A program made the position numbers and the translations under genes. Below, in pieces: positions 1-12,734 of a stretch of 64,000 bases of DNA. Each line of letters begins with the position of its first letter. Position 1 is the stretch's first letter. The notes under the pieces are model-generated. The model did no database searches, was not told the origin of the DNA, and saw only the letters and a list, made by a program, of their open reading frames with translations. This DNA is from Sipunculus nudus (lineage: Eukaryota > Annelida > Sipuncula > Golfingiida > Sipunculidae). The stretch is from contig CM049319.1 in assembly GCA_026874595.1 (NCBI GenBank), positions 58,536,917 through 58,600,916 on the forward strand, read 5' to 3'.

Positions 1-708
1 GGGGTTATTTTTTTCAAATATATATGTTATGACAGACTTCGGCACTGAACCTGGTTTGGCCCGGACTAAAGGCAAAATAGGTCTATGATTACCTCATGAC
101 AAAAAAACAATCATTTTTATAAATACAGCCTAGCTTACAGTTCTTCTGAATTTTGCAATTGGTTTCCAACCATTTTTTTTTTTTAATTTACGCTAATGAA
201 AAAAAAAATTCAGCAGCTTTTAGTTTGAACATATGACCAGTGACCTTGACCTTCATTGAAAAATAAAATTGATATTGAATTTTTCTGAGCAAGGTATATT
301 TTTTAATTCATTGTGGATAATAATTAAATGCCTCATTCCTTCACTGCAGCTTTATCTTTGGATCTGATCTGATAATTAATGAAAATATTGGAAATTTTCA
401 ATGGGCAACACCATGTGGAAACTTGGTTGTCATATTAATGGAAATAAAAAAAATACAGTTCTAATTTTCTTTGACTTTGAATCTTTGAATCAAAGGTAAC
501 TAGATAAAAAGAAAGATATTTGGCTCTATCATATTTTATTTCAATTCTTAGGGAATTAAAAAAAATTAATACGAGCAAACAAATCTGTTAAGTCTCAACG
601 AGTTGAATGGTGAAACACACATGGAATAGAATGTAAGAATTATGGCCATGGACGTTACTTGGAAATTATGAAAAAATACGATTGTAGACGGTCCTCCCAT
701 TCAGTTCT

Positions 709-712
<4 letters not shown>

Positions 713-784
<72 letters not shown>
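713..784. repeat. (AT)n microsatellite
   Basis: Nearly pure AT dinucleotide run of 72 bp with one AAAT interruption. Confidence 0.95.
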
Positions 785-787
<3 letters not shown>

Positions 788-1995
788 TGTCTGTGTGGGT
801 GTCTGTCTACTATAAACGGATATTTTAACTGACACAATCGAGTAGATCTGTCCACATAACAAAAGAAAAACAAAAAGGGGTTCGATGGTTTTCTAGCAAC
901 CATTTTGTTTTTCCCATTTTAACAAAAAGGCGGACATAGTTTATCATCTGGAACCCAACGGATTCGGATTCAGAAAGTCAAAATGGTTTAGAAACAGTTA
1001 TAAATATAATCTATGATACAATTTTATTACCATACATACTTAGAAAAAACATACCCGAGAATAAGTATATAATATATATGCATCATACTTATCTGAGCTT
1101 AAGAGGTTATGTTTTTCTGGAGCTTACGGGAATGACTTTAAGGGAAAGGAACTACGATTTGAGATTAACACGCCTCTAGGTGTATAATAAGAAGGGCGTA
1201 GAAATGCCTTCCGCTCAGTTTTCAACATTAGTCAAAGAGATTGGAATGAAATACGACGAAGCTACACTAGTATGACCGATCGAAACACACAAGTGCAGAA
1301 TGTGCGAAAATATTTTGTGTCCACTTCATAAGTTCTGTAGGTGGATACTTAAGGAGCCTTTAAATAGCATCACTGGTTTAACTTTGTCTGTGATCGACAA
1401 ATATAGCCACGAGAGGTGTGAGGACCAAGGCAAAGTGTGGAGGAGGGGGAGATTGAACTTCACAATGTTGCCCTTGGTAACCGGAGTGCAAAGAGTGTAC
1501 TTATTCATGCAGAGCGTGCTTTTAAGAAAGAACCGCATGTGCTGATCAAAACTACAGGTATCTAGACAAAGTGTCTCTTTCTTCCGCCCCTATATCTTGC
1601 ATGGAAGAAGGTTGCGCCTCATATCGATAGCTTCGCACGTAATAGCACTAAACATACACGTAAACACTATTATACTTGGCTGTATTACGATGTATTTCAA
1701 GAATTCTATTTATATGTGACCTTCAAGTTTTTCAAATAACATTTGTTGTGTGTTTTTTAATATCTTTTGTTTGTGATGCTAAATTCAACAAGATTTTGAT
1801 ATTTTTAGATACGTTTGTTAAATTCTTATATTGACAGTACACATTGCGTCTTCAATTTCATTTGTGTGCATAAGTATGTGTATAAGCATGCCAAAAGTAA
1901 ATAACTGCATTTTGGCTAAAAAAGCTTTAAAATGGTAGTAAAGTACCATATAACGGTTTTCTTGACGGACAGGCTTAACTGAAGAAAATTCCGAA

Positions 1996-1998
<3 letters not shown>

Positions 1999-2050
<52 letters not shown>
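1999..2050. repeat. (AT)n microsatellite
   Basis: Uninterrupted AT run of about 52 bp. Confidence 0.95.
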
Positions 2051-2055
<5 letters not shown>

Positions 2056-4779
2056 AACCAGTCAGGTGAAAATAAACCTACCTAGAAATCGATTCTACAT
2101 TGGCCCATCCCGAAATGCCCTGAACATTTCACGATATTCCTTTCATGAATGCGTGAGCTATGTTGTGAACAAGCACCCAATGGGGATGAATGCGTACCTT
2201 CATGACGTAGGCAATAAAACGTGTATATTTGATATCTTGGAAAGGGAAAGTACAGTGAAGGTGCAGCAGGGGCCAGCAGTCCCCACGCAGCGGTTATACA
2301 CTGCAGTAATCCCAGTCCTCATTTTGTTTTTAACCGCTATGTGTGTGTGTGTGTGTGTACATTCACTAAACCTTTGGTTTGTGGCCTGATTACAACGAGA
2401 CATCCACTCCTGATGGTTTAATTGTTACCCTTATGCCAGAACTTCTGAAATCGGACATACGATTGCGGTTGTCGCATGTTTAAAATTTTGTGCTGGATGC
2501 AGAATTCCATGCCACGCTCTCATTGGTCTAATTATAATTATTGGCTCTTGTGGTGTAACCCAGAGAACCTTGCACTACAAAGCAGCGGTTAAAAACCAAA
2601 GGAGTCCTGGGACGACTGTAGTGTGTAACCGCATGCGTGAGGAACGCAGGTAACCTTCTCACTTCTCTAACCTTAAAGAATCTTAATATATAATGGTATC
2701 TACCAAAATTCTTCCACAAATGTTTTGCATATTCCTGTAACAAGTCAAGGTAAGCTTGAATCCGGCGCACGTTTTTGATACCACGTAAATCAAGGTTTTT
2801 CAAACTTCAAACCGGTGTTTCTTCAGCATATCTTCTTTCATGTTTCTCCCTTTACCAAATTTCAATTTTGGAAGTTGTCCCGCATTCGCAGAATCGGACC
2901 TCTTTTCACTCTCAGTCTTGTTATGGTAAGCAGACACATGGATGGACCGTGTTTACTCAAACGCAGAAATACAACAACGCAAAATAACAGGTGAATTAAG
3001 GGAGAGTATATCGGTATATCGGGATGGGTATTTGATTTCTGTGGAATAAGGAAAGACCACTTTACCAAAATTAAGGACACAAATTAGGCGCCACGGACAT
3101 CGCAGACGGGTTCAACCAAGTATAACAACTTTATTTGTAACCCAATATACCAAAGCTTATTCGTATTATAATAATTTGCTACGATTTACTGGGACAATGG
3201 GCACTAATGGACTGATTTCTATCTAGGCTGGGCAAGGCCACGAGTGATCACACGGATTAGTGGCAAATTAAATTACAGGCTGGTCCTAGGTGCCCACATT
3301 ACCAGAGTGATCGAGCATTTACTTAGCAATCTCACTCATTAAGAAATGAAGGACAAGGTTTCACAGGTTGTCAATAAGACTCAAACCTCTTTACCAACCA
3401 AGTGCACAGAGGTCTGTTATGTTTATTTGTCAGTTTAAGTAACAAAAGGCTGTGTGAGAATACTATCCTTTACTATCCTCGGTTTATCGCCATTTTTATA
3501 ACTTTCGTTTTTGAGCTATACGGCTATATAAGTATACAATATTTACAGAGGTTTATCGCCATTATTTTTAAACTTAGATGAACATTTATACATTATTTTA
3601 CAATCTTGATCCCTGCCAGATACTACTAAAGAGTCTTTGCGGTGTAATTGTAACTGTACACTCCGGTCTAATATCCGTATGTTAACATATTTAGTAGGAA
3701 TTTCGGACTGTCAAATGAGCAAATTTTGTTAGTCTGAATAATGACGAAGCATAAAAAACACAGGTAACGCTTTACAGGCAAAACTAGTGTCAAATGACAT
3801 TGCGCTTGGGCCTGAAATAAAACATTCTTGCAACCTATAAAATACAGAATTTTACATATTCTAATAAAGTTTTAAGTGCTTAAGACTATAAAATTGCTGC
3901 ACTCGCAAGTAGCGCATACCTTGTACTAGTTAAAAATGTGTTTAGCGTTTGCCAAACGTTCTTGGCTTACGTGTAGCATGGCTTACAGCAAGAACATGAT
4001 TTATTTCAATAATCAGAACATCTTGGTCTCTATTGGGTACATTTGTCAGATATCTTGATTTGAATAGGATTTTCCTCATGAATATTTACAGGTATGTAAT
4101 TCCATGTTCAATACAACCCACGTCCAGCGCAATGTTTATAGGTTAATTTGTTTGAAGTGTGATGTCTCATCTGATGCAAGCATCTTAGAACTAATCAAAA
4201 TACACTTTTTGCTTTCCGAAAATCTTCGATTTCGGCAATCATGTTGGTCAGTTCTGTATGTCTGTTTGTAACGATGTTCGTTTGTCTGCCTGTCTCCAGT
4301 ATAAAATGCACAGTTTTGCAGCGATCGCTTTCAAACTTACATAGTCGATAGAAAACCAGAAGTCTCCGAAGACTTTTGTCAATATCGGGCAAAGGTCAAG
4401 GTCATAGTCATAAAAAAACGTTGAAAGTTTATTTTCTTCATTACTTTGTAACAATTATCATATCTACTTCATTCATAGCTCATTTTCTTTGTAATACCTA
4501 GGCTTTTCTCTAATGTGTATATGTCTGAAATCTGCTGTAACCATAGTAACGCATTTTGGAGAAAAAAATCATGATATTCAAAGAAAGGGGTCTTATTTTT
4601 CTAACAATGCCAGTTTTAAAGCTACAGAGGTCTAGTTTTATTTGCATCAGGTAGCATACACGGAGTGTTAATTGATTATATTAAAAGTCTCGCATTATCT
4701 TCTACAATATCTCGGCAAACGAGATATTTCGAGATATTGCTTGCTGATAGCCTAGAGTCCACAAGTATGCAGGAATCAT

Positions 4780-5580
4780 CTTGAAACTGATATATCTTTT
4801 GTCATACACTTATATCTTGAAACATATTTTTTTTCATTTTCCGGATATGGCCACAAGGAGGCGCTGTACTCGAACCTCCCAAATATGCTATTTTATGCCA
4901 TATCACCAAAACTTTATACCTCAGTTACAGAAGCTGTGGCTTATTTTCTTCCTCTGGGTCGTCTCCGTAACCTGAGTAAGGCATCTGGTATCAATCTTGT
5001 GTCTGTTTGTCAGTTGGCCTCAAATTCGCCTGCATGTTGGTTCTTCTGTCTCAAATATAGCACTCTACAGGCCACAGTTTTGGAGGAATCCTTTGAAAGT
5101 GGTACATCTTATTTCTTACACTCATATCTCGAAACAGATTTTCATTTTCCGGTTATGGCCACTAGGGGGAGCTGCACTGTAACCACTGCAGTATATCATG
5201 TTTTAGCCGTATCTCCAAAACTATAAACCTTAATTACATTAACTACATTTCTAGCTTATTTTGTTTCTATGGGTCTTCTTCATAACCTGATCAAGTCATT
5301 TGGTCTCAATTTTGTGTCACTTGGTCAGTATGTCTGTCTGTTTGTCAGGTGTTCTCAATTTCGCCTACTTGCTGGTACTTGCGTCTTACATACAGCGTTG
5401 TACAGACAACAGTTTTGCAGGAGTCCTTTTGAAAGTGGTACATCTTATGTCATACGCTAATATCTCGAAAATGATTTTTCATTTTCCGGATATTGTCACT
5501 AGGGGGCGATGTACCACCACGACATATCATTTTTTGGCCGTAGTCCAAAACTGTGATCTGCATAAAAGATAACTCATTTT
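4780..5580. repeat. Tandem units of ~310-340 bp with CTCF-like motif
   Basis: CATTTTCCGG recurs at 4835, 5143 and 5480, each time followed by an ATGGCCACTAGGGGGCGC-like string. Around it are shared boxes (GTGTCTGTTTGTCAG, TTTGAAAGTGGTACATCTTA). Related degraded pieces lie at 4240-4400 and 5630-5800. Confidence 0.75.
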
Positions 5581-5864
5581 GTTTATAATTACCTTCCCAT
5601 AAGATAATCTTGTCATCTGTTATCTCAGATGTGTCAGTATGTCTGTCCGTTTATCGGTTGTTGTCAGCTATGTCTCCTTTCATGTTCTTTTGTGTGATAT
5701 ATGTCGTTCAACAGGCCCAATTTTTTCAGCAATCGCTCTGAAAGTCTCTCAATTGATAGAAAACCGACAGTTTGTTCTATCTGTCCGTCTATCCGTCATT
5801 TCAACTTCCGGCAAGCGCTCGACCTATGGTCGTCTAGTTTGTTTTGCTATCGATTGGTTTATTA

Positions 5865-7617
5865 TTTTTTTTTTACTAAAGCTGGATTTTTACTCGACTT
5901 TCTCGAACAATGTAAACAATGTGACGATGTAAGCGGTTGCCAGTAGCGGACAAGTGTAAGCTGACAAGACACCACGACGGCGTATGGTGACAGGGATTTC
6001 TGACTATACCTTTAAAATTAATTGATAATTAACAATAAAAAAACTTTCTGTAAATGGTTTTATGCATTTCCGTTTGACGTTCGTTCGCTTGTTTGTTTAA
6101 CTTGGAACTGTCATTGAGTGGCATTTTAATGTCTCAGGGGTTGCCGTCCCCCTATTTTAAAACCTGACAATGATCGATATAATTCTAGCATTTACAACTG
6201 CATGAAATGGCAGACACATATCATTGCAGGTTTTTCTTCACTTAAAAATTTTTATATATCGAAGGTTTATATGGTTTATAGTAGGTGTATTCTATAACAA
6301 GTAAAACTGATCATCACGATATGACTAAAACATGACCAAATTAATTTTTTTTTCTTTAAAAAAGTCAACAGAAATAATCATCAATCTTTGTTGGTAATCA
6401 GTTTGAATGTTAAACCTTGAGTCCAGTGCCTTCTCTGATTAAATGTTAAAGCAGTTTTGTTGGTTGAAGAGCGGTCGTTTGCATCTTCTGTGGTTCCAAA
6501 TGGACATTTCATTTAACTACATGTAGTTATGATATTCACAAATACCAGAGAGGTCATGGTCATAAGGAATCGGCCAGTAAAATCAGTCATTTTAACCATG
6601 TGTAAATAGTGTTTTTCATATGACGCAGTGTTTAAAAGGGGAATAATTTTAAAATCATTTGTAACACTTCCCTAAAAAAAAGGTATGTATTCTTCAAAAG
6701 GTGTAAGTTCGAGCGGGGGGGGGGGCATACCCAGCAAAGAGTATTATTATTATGTCAGCACATAATTTCAATATCCTTTAACATTTAACATTTATCATTT
6801 TTTTTTACTAAAGCTCGAATTTTATTCGACTTTCTCGAACAATGTAAACAATGTGAATATGTGAGCGGTTGCCAGTAGCGGACAAGTGTCAGCTGAAAAG
6901 ACACCACGACGGCGGTTTTCTGACTATCCCTTTAAAATTAACTGATAATTAACAATAAAACAACTTTGTGTAAATGATTTTTTATGCATTTCCGTTTGAC
7001 GTTCGTTCGTTTGTTTGTTTAACTTGGAACTGTCATTGAGTGGCATTTTGATGTCTTAGGGGTTGCCGTCCCCCTGTTTTAAAACCAGACAATGATCGAT
7101 ATAATTCTAGCATTTACAACTGCATGAAATGGCAGACACATATCATTGCAGGTTTTTCTTCACTTACAAATCTTTATATATCGAAGGTTTATATGACTTA
7201 TAGGAGGTGTACTCTATAACAAGTAAAACTGATCATCACGATATGACTAAAACATGACCAAATTAATTATTTTTTTTTCTCTAAAAAGGTCAACAGAAAT
7301 AATCATCAATCCTTGTTGGTAATCAGTTTGAATGTTAAACCTTGAGTCCAGTGCCTTCTCTGATTAAATGTAAAAGCAGTTTTGTTGGTTGAAGAGTGGT
7401 CATACGCATGTTCTGTGGTTCCAAATTGAACTTTTCATTTAACTACATGTAGTTATGATATTCACATATACCAGAATTAAAGGAGGAATAATTTAAAAAA
7501 TAAAAAAGATATGTATTCTTCAAAAGGTGCAAGTTCGAGCGGGGGGGGGGGGGGGGTACCCGGCAAAGAGTATAATTATTATATCAGCACAGAATTTCAA
7601 TATCCTTTAACATTTCA
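5865..7617. repeat. Head-to-tail duplication, units of ~930 and ~820 bp
   Basis: TTTACTAAAGCT(G/C)GA … TCTCGAACAATGTAAACAAT starts at 5870 and again at 6805. Both copies run through GCGGTTGCCAGTAGCGGACA, GGGGTTGCCGTCCCCCT, AACTACATGTAGTTATGATA and GTTCGAGCGGGGG to TTTCAATATCCTTTAACATT. The second copy lacks about 100 bp present in the first (around 6545-6660). Confidence 0.9.
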
Positions 7618-9439
7618 AGACTCAAAACAAAATGGACAAGGTCACTTATTATCATTTTAGAAATAAAGTCCCTCCATAGGATAGATTTGATTCTGTGTAA
7701 ACTTAATACCTGCAGATGATAGTTTGTGGTAAAGAAACTTCATGTAAACATGACAGATATTTTCATGTTTATAAACTTTCATAGTATTATTTTCTTAGCA
7801 GATATTTAGTGTCTGCAAAGTCGAAGGTGGGGAAGGGGGCGGGGGAACGAACATGCACCCCCCCCCCCCCCCGCGGCATCCCTGGCTACGGCCCTGCTGG
7901 GTCTTCTGTGGTCACGTTCGACTAACAGGGGCAACGTGGACTCTATAGAAGAAAGTGGGCCTTAATACCAATTAATTCCTGGTCAAAGGATCGATTCTGT
8001 ATTGAAATGATATATAGTCCTTTGAATATATAGTATATTGTGGTGGTCTATAATTTATTGGATTATTTCTTGGGTGGCTACAACGTGGGAGGTTTTTTTG
8101 TTAAGTTGCTAACATAAAAACCAATTATATCTCCTTCCACATTGGGCGAAGTTATATAAGAAATATCCAGCTGAAACCTTCGTCTCTGAATTTGTAAACA
8201 TTCATTCTGAGGAAACGGGGGTAGGTGTAAGTCGCCAAACAAACATACTGTTTAGCAAGTCGGTCTTTGTTCACTAGACTTTTAATCATTTGAATCTGCA
8301 CTTGAGCAGCACCCGCCAGAATCACGTTAACAAGGAAACAGGCAGCTGGAATGACCAAGATATCCTGGGCTTTCTTGACAATGGCATGAAGCTGGTTGGA
8401 ATTTTTTGTCATCCTTAGCTCTATAACGAGTCTCGGACTAAGCGTCCAAAAAGGTCGTGTCATTCAATCATGTTGGTCCGGGCGGGGGCGTGAGGAAGGA
8501 AGTCCGAAAAGTCGGAAATGTAGGTTTCCGTGTCGGTAATGCCGACTTCCAATCATGGCGTCAGTAATTTGACTGTAGCACGTGCAGGAATATTTTACAA
8601 TTAACATTCTACATCCTATCTACATCCTTGGAAAAAATCTTCCAATTAAGATCCACCTAAAAGTTATTTTAAATTTACATTAGACATAAAAAAGTTTAAT
8701 ATTTTAAAACTTTACATATTCTTTCTATGGTATATGGGGGATATTATCATGTAGTCTAATGGTATCCCGCAATTTTAAAAGAATTTTTATATTTCAATAA
8801 AACGAAAATATCACAGGAAAATAATTTCGGAAACACCTATACCATAAGTAAGAATACTCTACCAGATTTAAAGTTCTGTATACTTTATTTTTGTGTAATA
8901 TAAATTTAGAATAACTTACGGATTGGTTTTAAATGACATTATTTACTAGTATATTTTAAATGGATAAATTAAAAAAATGTGTCGAGTAATTATTGTCAGG
9001 GCCGAAATTTTGCCCGCTGTATTATGCAGGTCTCCCTTCTAACTTTCTTTGAAATGTTGGGATTTTGTTTCAAAGCATCTTTATTGATGCAAATAAAAAA
9101 GTTTGTCGGATATTGTCATGTTTTTTTAATGTTTCCTCAATAGTAAGTGGCTTGTCCATACTAGGTGCATGATTACAAGTATGCTCTTTGATATCATCTG
9201 TTTGCTTTATTATTTAAAAAAATCAAAAGAAAATTAATGAAACTGTTATTAATGTAATGTAAGGTTCAAAATGATATGCTACACTTGGTTGGGGGTGTGG
9301 GGTTGGGGTGGGGTGATATGAGGATAACTGTACACCTATGACCCCAGCTCCCCCATTTACCGTTGCTAAGCTGAGTCAAAGGAGATGCCAGGAGTGAATC
9401 CATTACATAAGATGGTGAGGCTGCATCTCACTACAGACC
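7618..9439. other. Intergenic, no supported gene
   Basis: Contains a C15 run (7858-7872) next to CGCGGCATCCCTGGCTACGG and a G-quadruplex motif at 9291-9313. A minus-strand frame of 103 codons (8463-8152) contains a hydrophobic stretch but resembles nothing I recognise. Confidence 0.4.
9291..9313 (+). other. G-quadruplex motif
   Basis: GGGGG-TGT-GGGG-TT-GGGG-T-GGGG: four runs of at least four G with loops of 1-3 bases. Confidence 0.85.
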
Positions 9440-9956
9440 ACTGGACTTGGTTGGCTTGATGTAAACATCACGTTACACGGTGTTTGAAAACCTGAATAAA
9501 AGCTTCCCTTTCACCAATTCCTTTCAAATTTCAAATTTTATTTGCTTATCAGTCCATCATGTGAAAATAAAAGCGAACGTATATACAAGATTAACATGTG
9601 CCATATTCAAAGTTGGTCCAAATTTTAAGGTTATGATTTTATATTTATGCTTATAACTTTAAAAATTACAACATTTTGATCTTATTTCTCGTATACAATT
9701 ATAACTATGTTGAATATAGATATATGCTTGAAATAAGCTCTCTAGCTAAACCAGTTACCATGTTAAGTGAGTAAATATATTTCCTGATTTTTGACAAAGT
9801 GCATTATGGTTAGGGCTCATAACTTCAAAGATTTATGCAATGTCGACCTAATTTCTGGCATGGAAATATATGCAGGAATGGCAGTTTCAGATATGAATAG
9901 ATTAATAACAACAGTTTGCATAGTGGGCAGTTTAGGAGTGTAACAACCTTTTTTTT
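9440..9956 (+). repeat. Hairpin-ended repeat family, 3'-truncated copy
   Basis: Matches the copies at 47.7-48.24 kb and 61.7-62.2 kb through GTGTTTGAAAACCTGAATAA, CATGTTAAGTGAGTAAATAT and TTTGACAAAGTGCATTATGG. It stops at GTGTAACAACC, directly beside the inverted hairpin at 9957. Confidence 0.7.
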
Positions 9957-9989
9957 AGCTCAGCTGAGTGAAAGTCATCTGAGCTATAG
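9957..9989 (-). repeat. Left inverted terminal hairpin
   Basis: AGCTCAGCTGA and TCATCTGAGCT pair with one mismatch around a 7-base loop. This is the reverse complement, with small differences, of the 3' hairpin seen at 23055, 48438 and 63131. A run of T precedes it. Confidence 0.75.
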
Positions 9990-10029
9990 CGATCACCCTT
10001 TGTCCGTCGTCCGTCCAGCCGTCCGTCCG

Positions 10030-11070
10030 GTTGTCCGTTAACAGGGCACAAATTGTAACCACTGGACCTAGAATATTCTTACTTAACATCCAAGGAGGTC
10101 TATAAAAAATCACCTTGGTAACCTGAAATTAGGTCTCTGTTACCCATATACTCCGAGCTATAGGGCTCAGATGTACTTCTTAGAATAATAAAAAAAAACT
10201 GATACAAAAACTTCAGTTTCTGAACAAGTACATTGATCACCATGATTCTTTGCATGCATATACATTACAGAGTGTTTCATCAGTTTCTACAGACTGGTGG
10301 CTCCACCTGTATTTTTCCGAATTTTTACACATTTTATTCTTTATTTTCAGACCTTTCAATAAAGCCTCATCTGTTAGCAGGGCACAAATCTTAACTGCTG
10401 GACCTAGAATCTTCATACTTCACATCTAGGGAGGTCCATGAAAGATCTCCGTGAAAACCTGAAATTAGGTCTCTGTTAACCAATATTCTCTAAGCTAAAG
10501 GGCTCAAAAATATTCCTTAGAATAATAAAAATTATATTCAAAAACTCTAGTATCTGAAAAACAAGTGCATTCATTACCATGATTCTTTGCATCATGGAGT
10601 GTTTTATCGGTTCCTGCAGACTGGTGGCGCCACCTGGATTTTTCACAGAATTTTTAGGCATTTTTTTTCTCTAATTTTGAGACTTTCAAAGATGCTGTCA
10701 CCATTTATTAGGGCAAAAATCTTAACCATTTGACCAAGAATCTTCTCACTTGACATCTAGGGAGGTCCATGAAAATTTTTCCTAGGAAACCTCAAATTAG
10801 ATCTCTATTACTCATATTCTCCAAGCTATTGGACTTTTAAGTAACCTCCAGATTAATTTAAAATTTGATATAAAAGCTTCAGTATCTGAATAACTAATAC
10901 ATTTATTTCCATGATTTCTTGCATACATATTGAGTGTTTTATCAGTTCCTGCAGACTGTTTGTGTCACCTGTATATTTTTTTAAATATTAATGTATTTTT
11001 TTTCTCTATTTTTGAGAGGTTCAAATGAAGAGGTTTTCTGTTAACAGGGCACACATTATGATGTTCCAGT
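10030..11070. repeat. Three tandem ~335 bp units plus start of a fourth
   Basis: The phrase (A)GGGCACAAAT-TTAAC-GGACCTAGAATCTTC recurs at about 10036, 10376 and 10707, and its start again at 11043. Each unit repeats the same body: a GGAGGTCCATGAAA box, a GGTCTCTGTTA box, CCATGATTCTTTGCAT, and the near-palindrome GGTGGCGCCACC. Related fragments lie at 21830-21930, 30600-31010, 42050-42200 and 48500-48760. Confidence 0.75.
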
Positions 11071-11079
11071 TATTGGCTT

Positions 11080-12300
11080 ATTGTTAGTTCATTTTTAGCA
11101 CTTAACAGATTGGATCAGTGCAATATCAGTAATGTATTACCAGTTTGGATGAAAGCTCAGTGAAAGAGAGGACATATCAATGAAGAAGTGACAAAAATTA
11201 ACGGGGCTGTCACTCTATTTGAACAAGAGGCAAACAGACAGAAGAAAACTGACCATACTCAGAACTGCTGATGGTACACTCAATAAATGAAGGACAGCTT
11301 GGCCCTGATGCACAGGACTATTATAAAAAAATGACTTGCCTTAATGAGTTATGTGCTGGCTTGTGTTTTCACTTTCAGACATATGTCCTTAGTGCACCTT
11401 ACTTATAACATAAGGCATATTCTTTGTAACATTTTCAGTTGCAAAGATTTGATACAAATGCTCTGAAACAAAATATTGTTCACAGAATAGTTAATTTTTG
11501 TATATTTAAGGTCTTCCTTGGACATATGAGGTGTTATGTCTACCGGATTATGAAAAATGATCATTATATTTCAATATACAAAAATGAAAATAATAATTAT
11601 GTAGAAATATTAAAACACAAATGGTTCTCTGTACCACAGTAGATGTTAGGCTGACTTGTATTCCTAGGTGACATCATGGTAAATCAGAGCTTTTGTTGAA
11701 GTTGCCATGCATCTTATATTATTGAATAAAGTTTTTTTTTCCAATATTGGATTTTGGTTATCATGTCTATCTCCATTTTGTTTCCTCAAGTTAATATAAA
11801 CTGGATATGGATCACATTGTTCCCTGCAAAGACCATATCCATAAATACATGCAGCTATGCTGTGATGTAATTATATTGATGTTTATATTTAACATATATG
11901 CCCAGAATGTTATATTATGTGATGCTGTACAGACAAAATAAAAGATGATAAGTGAGATGATAAATATATCATGTTTCATCAGCCAGAGTTAACTCTCAGG
12001 AAATATTTCTTTTTAATTACCTGCAATAATTGCTTCTGTTTCCAAATATATTATAATTCCGAGTATTTTCAAACTATGCAGTCATTTTAATAATTATTTT
12101 AAAAAATATTTTTGAAACCACTAAAACATTTGATTATCATATGGTTCTGATTTGCCTCATTGGACTTTTTATCACATAGGAACATCTGGTTCAGTTACCA
12201 AAAATAACTGTTCAAGTGGATAGCTTTATGACATATCATAATATTTATTTTTAAATTATGTAACAAAAATGCATTAGTACTCGTAACATGCAGGTTAGCC
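11080..12300. other. Element interior without recognisable gene
   Basis: AT-rich sequence between the tandem units and a GC-rich block. A + strand frame at 11439-11642 (67 codons) shows no recognisable domain. I see nothing else supportable. Confidence 0.3.
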
Positions 12301-12310
12301 CACAAGTAAA

Positions 12311-12734
12311 AACTGGTTTGTCCCAAGCGAAGCCAAGCCAAAGAAAGTTTACGCTCTTCGAGCAGCCACAGGTTGCTGTGGTCAAGACCTCAGCCCTGTG
12401 CGCTCCTTAAGCACGTTCTCCGAGCCAATAGACGCTATGCCACACCAAGCCAAACAGAGAGCCGCAAAGGCTGCCACCGTCCATCCCGAGTCGGTGATCT
12501 ATTCAGGAAAGCTGCAGCATCCACAGCCGCAAAGCCAGAAGCAACCTGCATTCCCTCTACCGATCCCAGCAGCGGAGACCAAGCCATATGCCATTCGAGG
12601 GCCGAACCCGATCTTGTGAACGACAGTGTTTCGAGACGCAACGCCTTTATACTTGCGGTTTGGCCATTGGACCGTATGACCAGTTTCCCAGTCATGCTAG
12701 CAAGTTCTTTCGACATCGGCAACTGGTTTGTCCC
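12311..12734. repeat. GC-rich block flanked by 14-bp direct repeats
   Basis: AACTGGTTTGTCCC occurs exactly at 12311-12324 and 12721-12734. The sequence between is much richer in GC and CpG than its surroundings. It is open for 95 codons on the minus strand (12722-12435) and 121 on the + strand, but neither reads as a known protein, and it does not match rRNA or snRNA cores that I recall. It may be an insertion with a target-site duplication, or a fragment of a foreign repeat. Confidence 0.45.

Larger units (their letters stand above)
1..4190. other. Intergenic, no gene seen
   Basis: AT-rich. Holds (AT)n at 713-784 and 1999-2050 and a (GT)n run at 2340-2359. The short open frames are not supported by homology or composition. 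Confidence 0.5.

Noticed and set aside
655-903. 82-codon minus-strand frame with a Tyr-Ile repeat
   Set aside because: It is translated (AT)n microsatellite.
5639-5932. 97-codon frame rich in Ser/Val/Arg (SVRLSV)
   Set aside because: Arises from GTCTGTCCGT-type repeat sequence; same origin as the frame at 62877-63116.
8152-8463. 103-codon minus-strand frame with a hydrophobic stretch
   Set aside because: Possible exon, but no recognisable family, and splice signals are not convincing; kept only as a remark in the intergenic entry.
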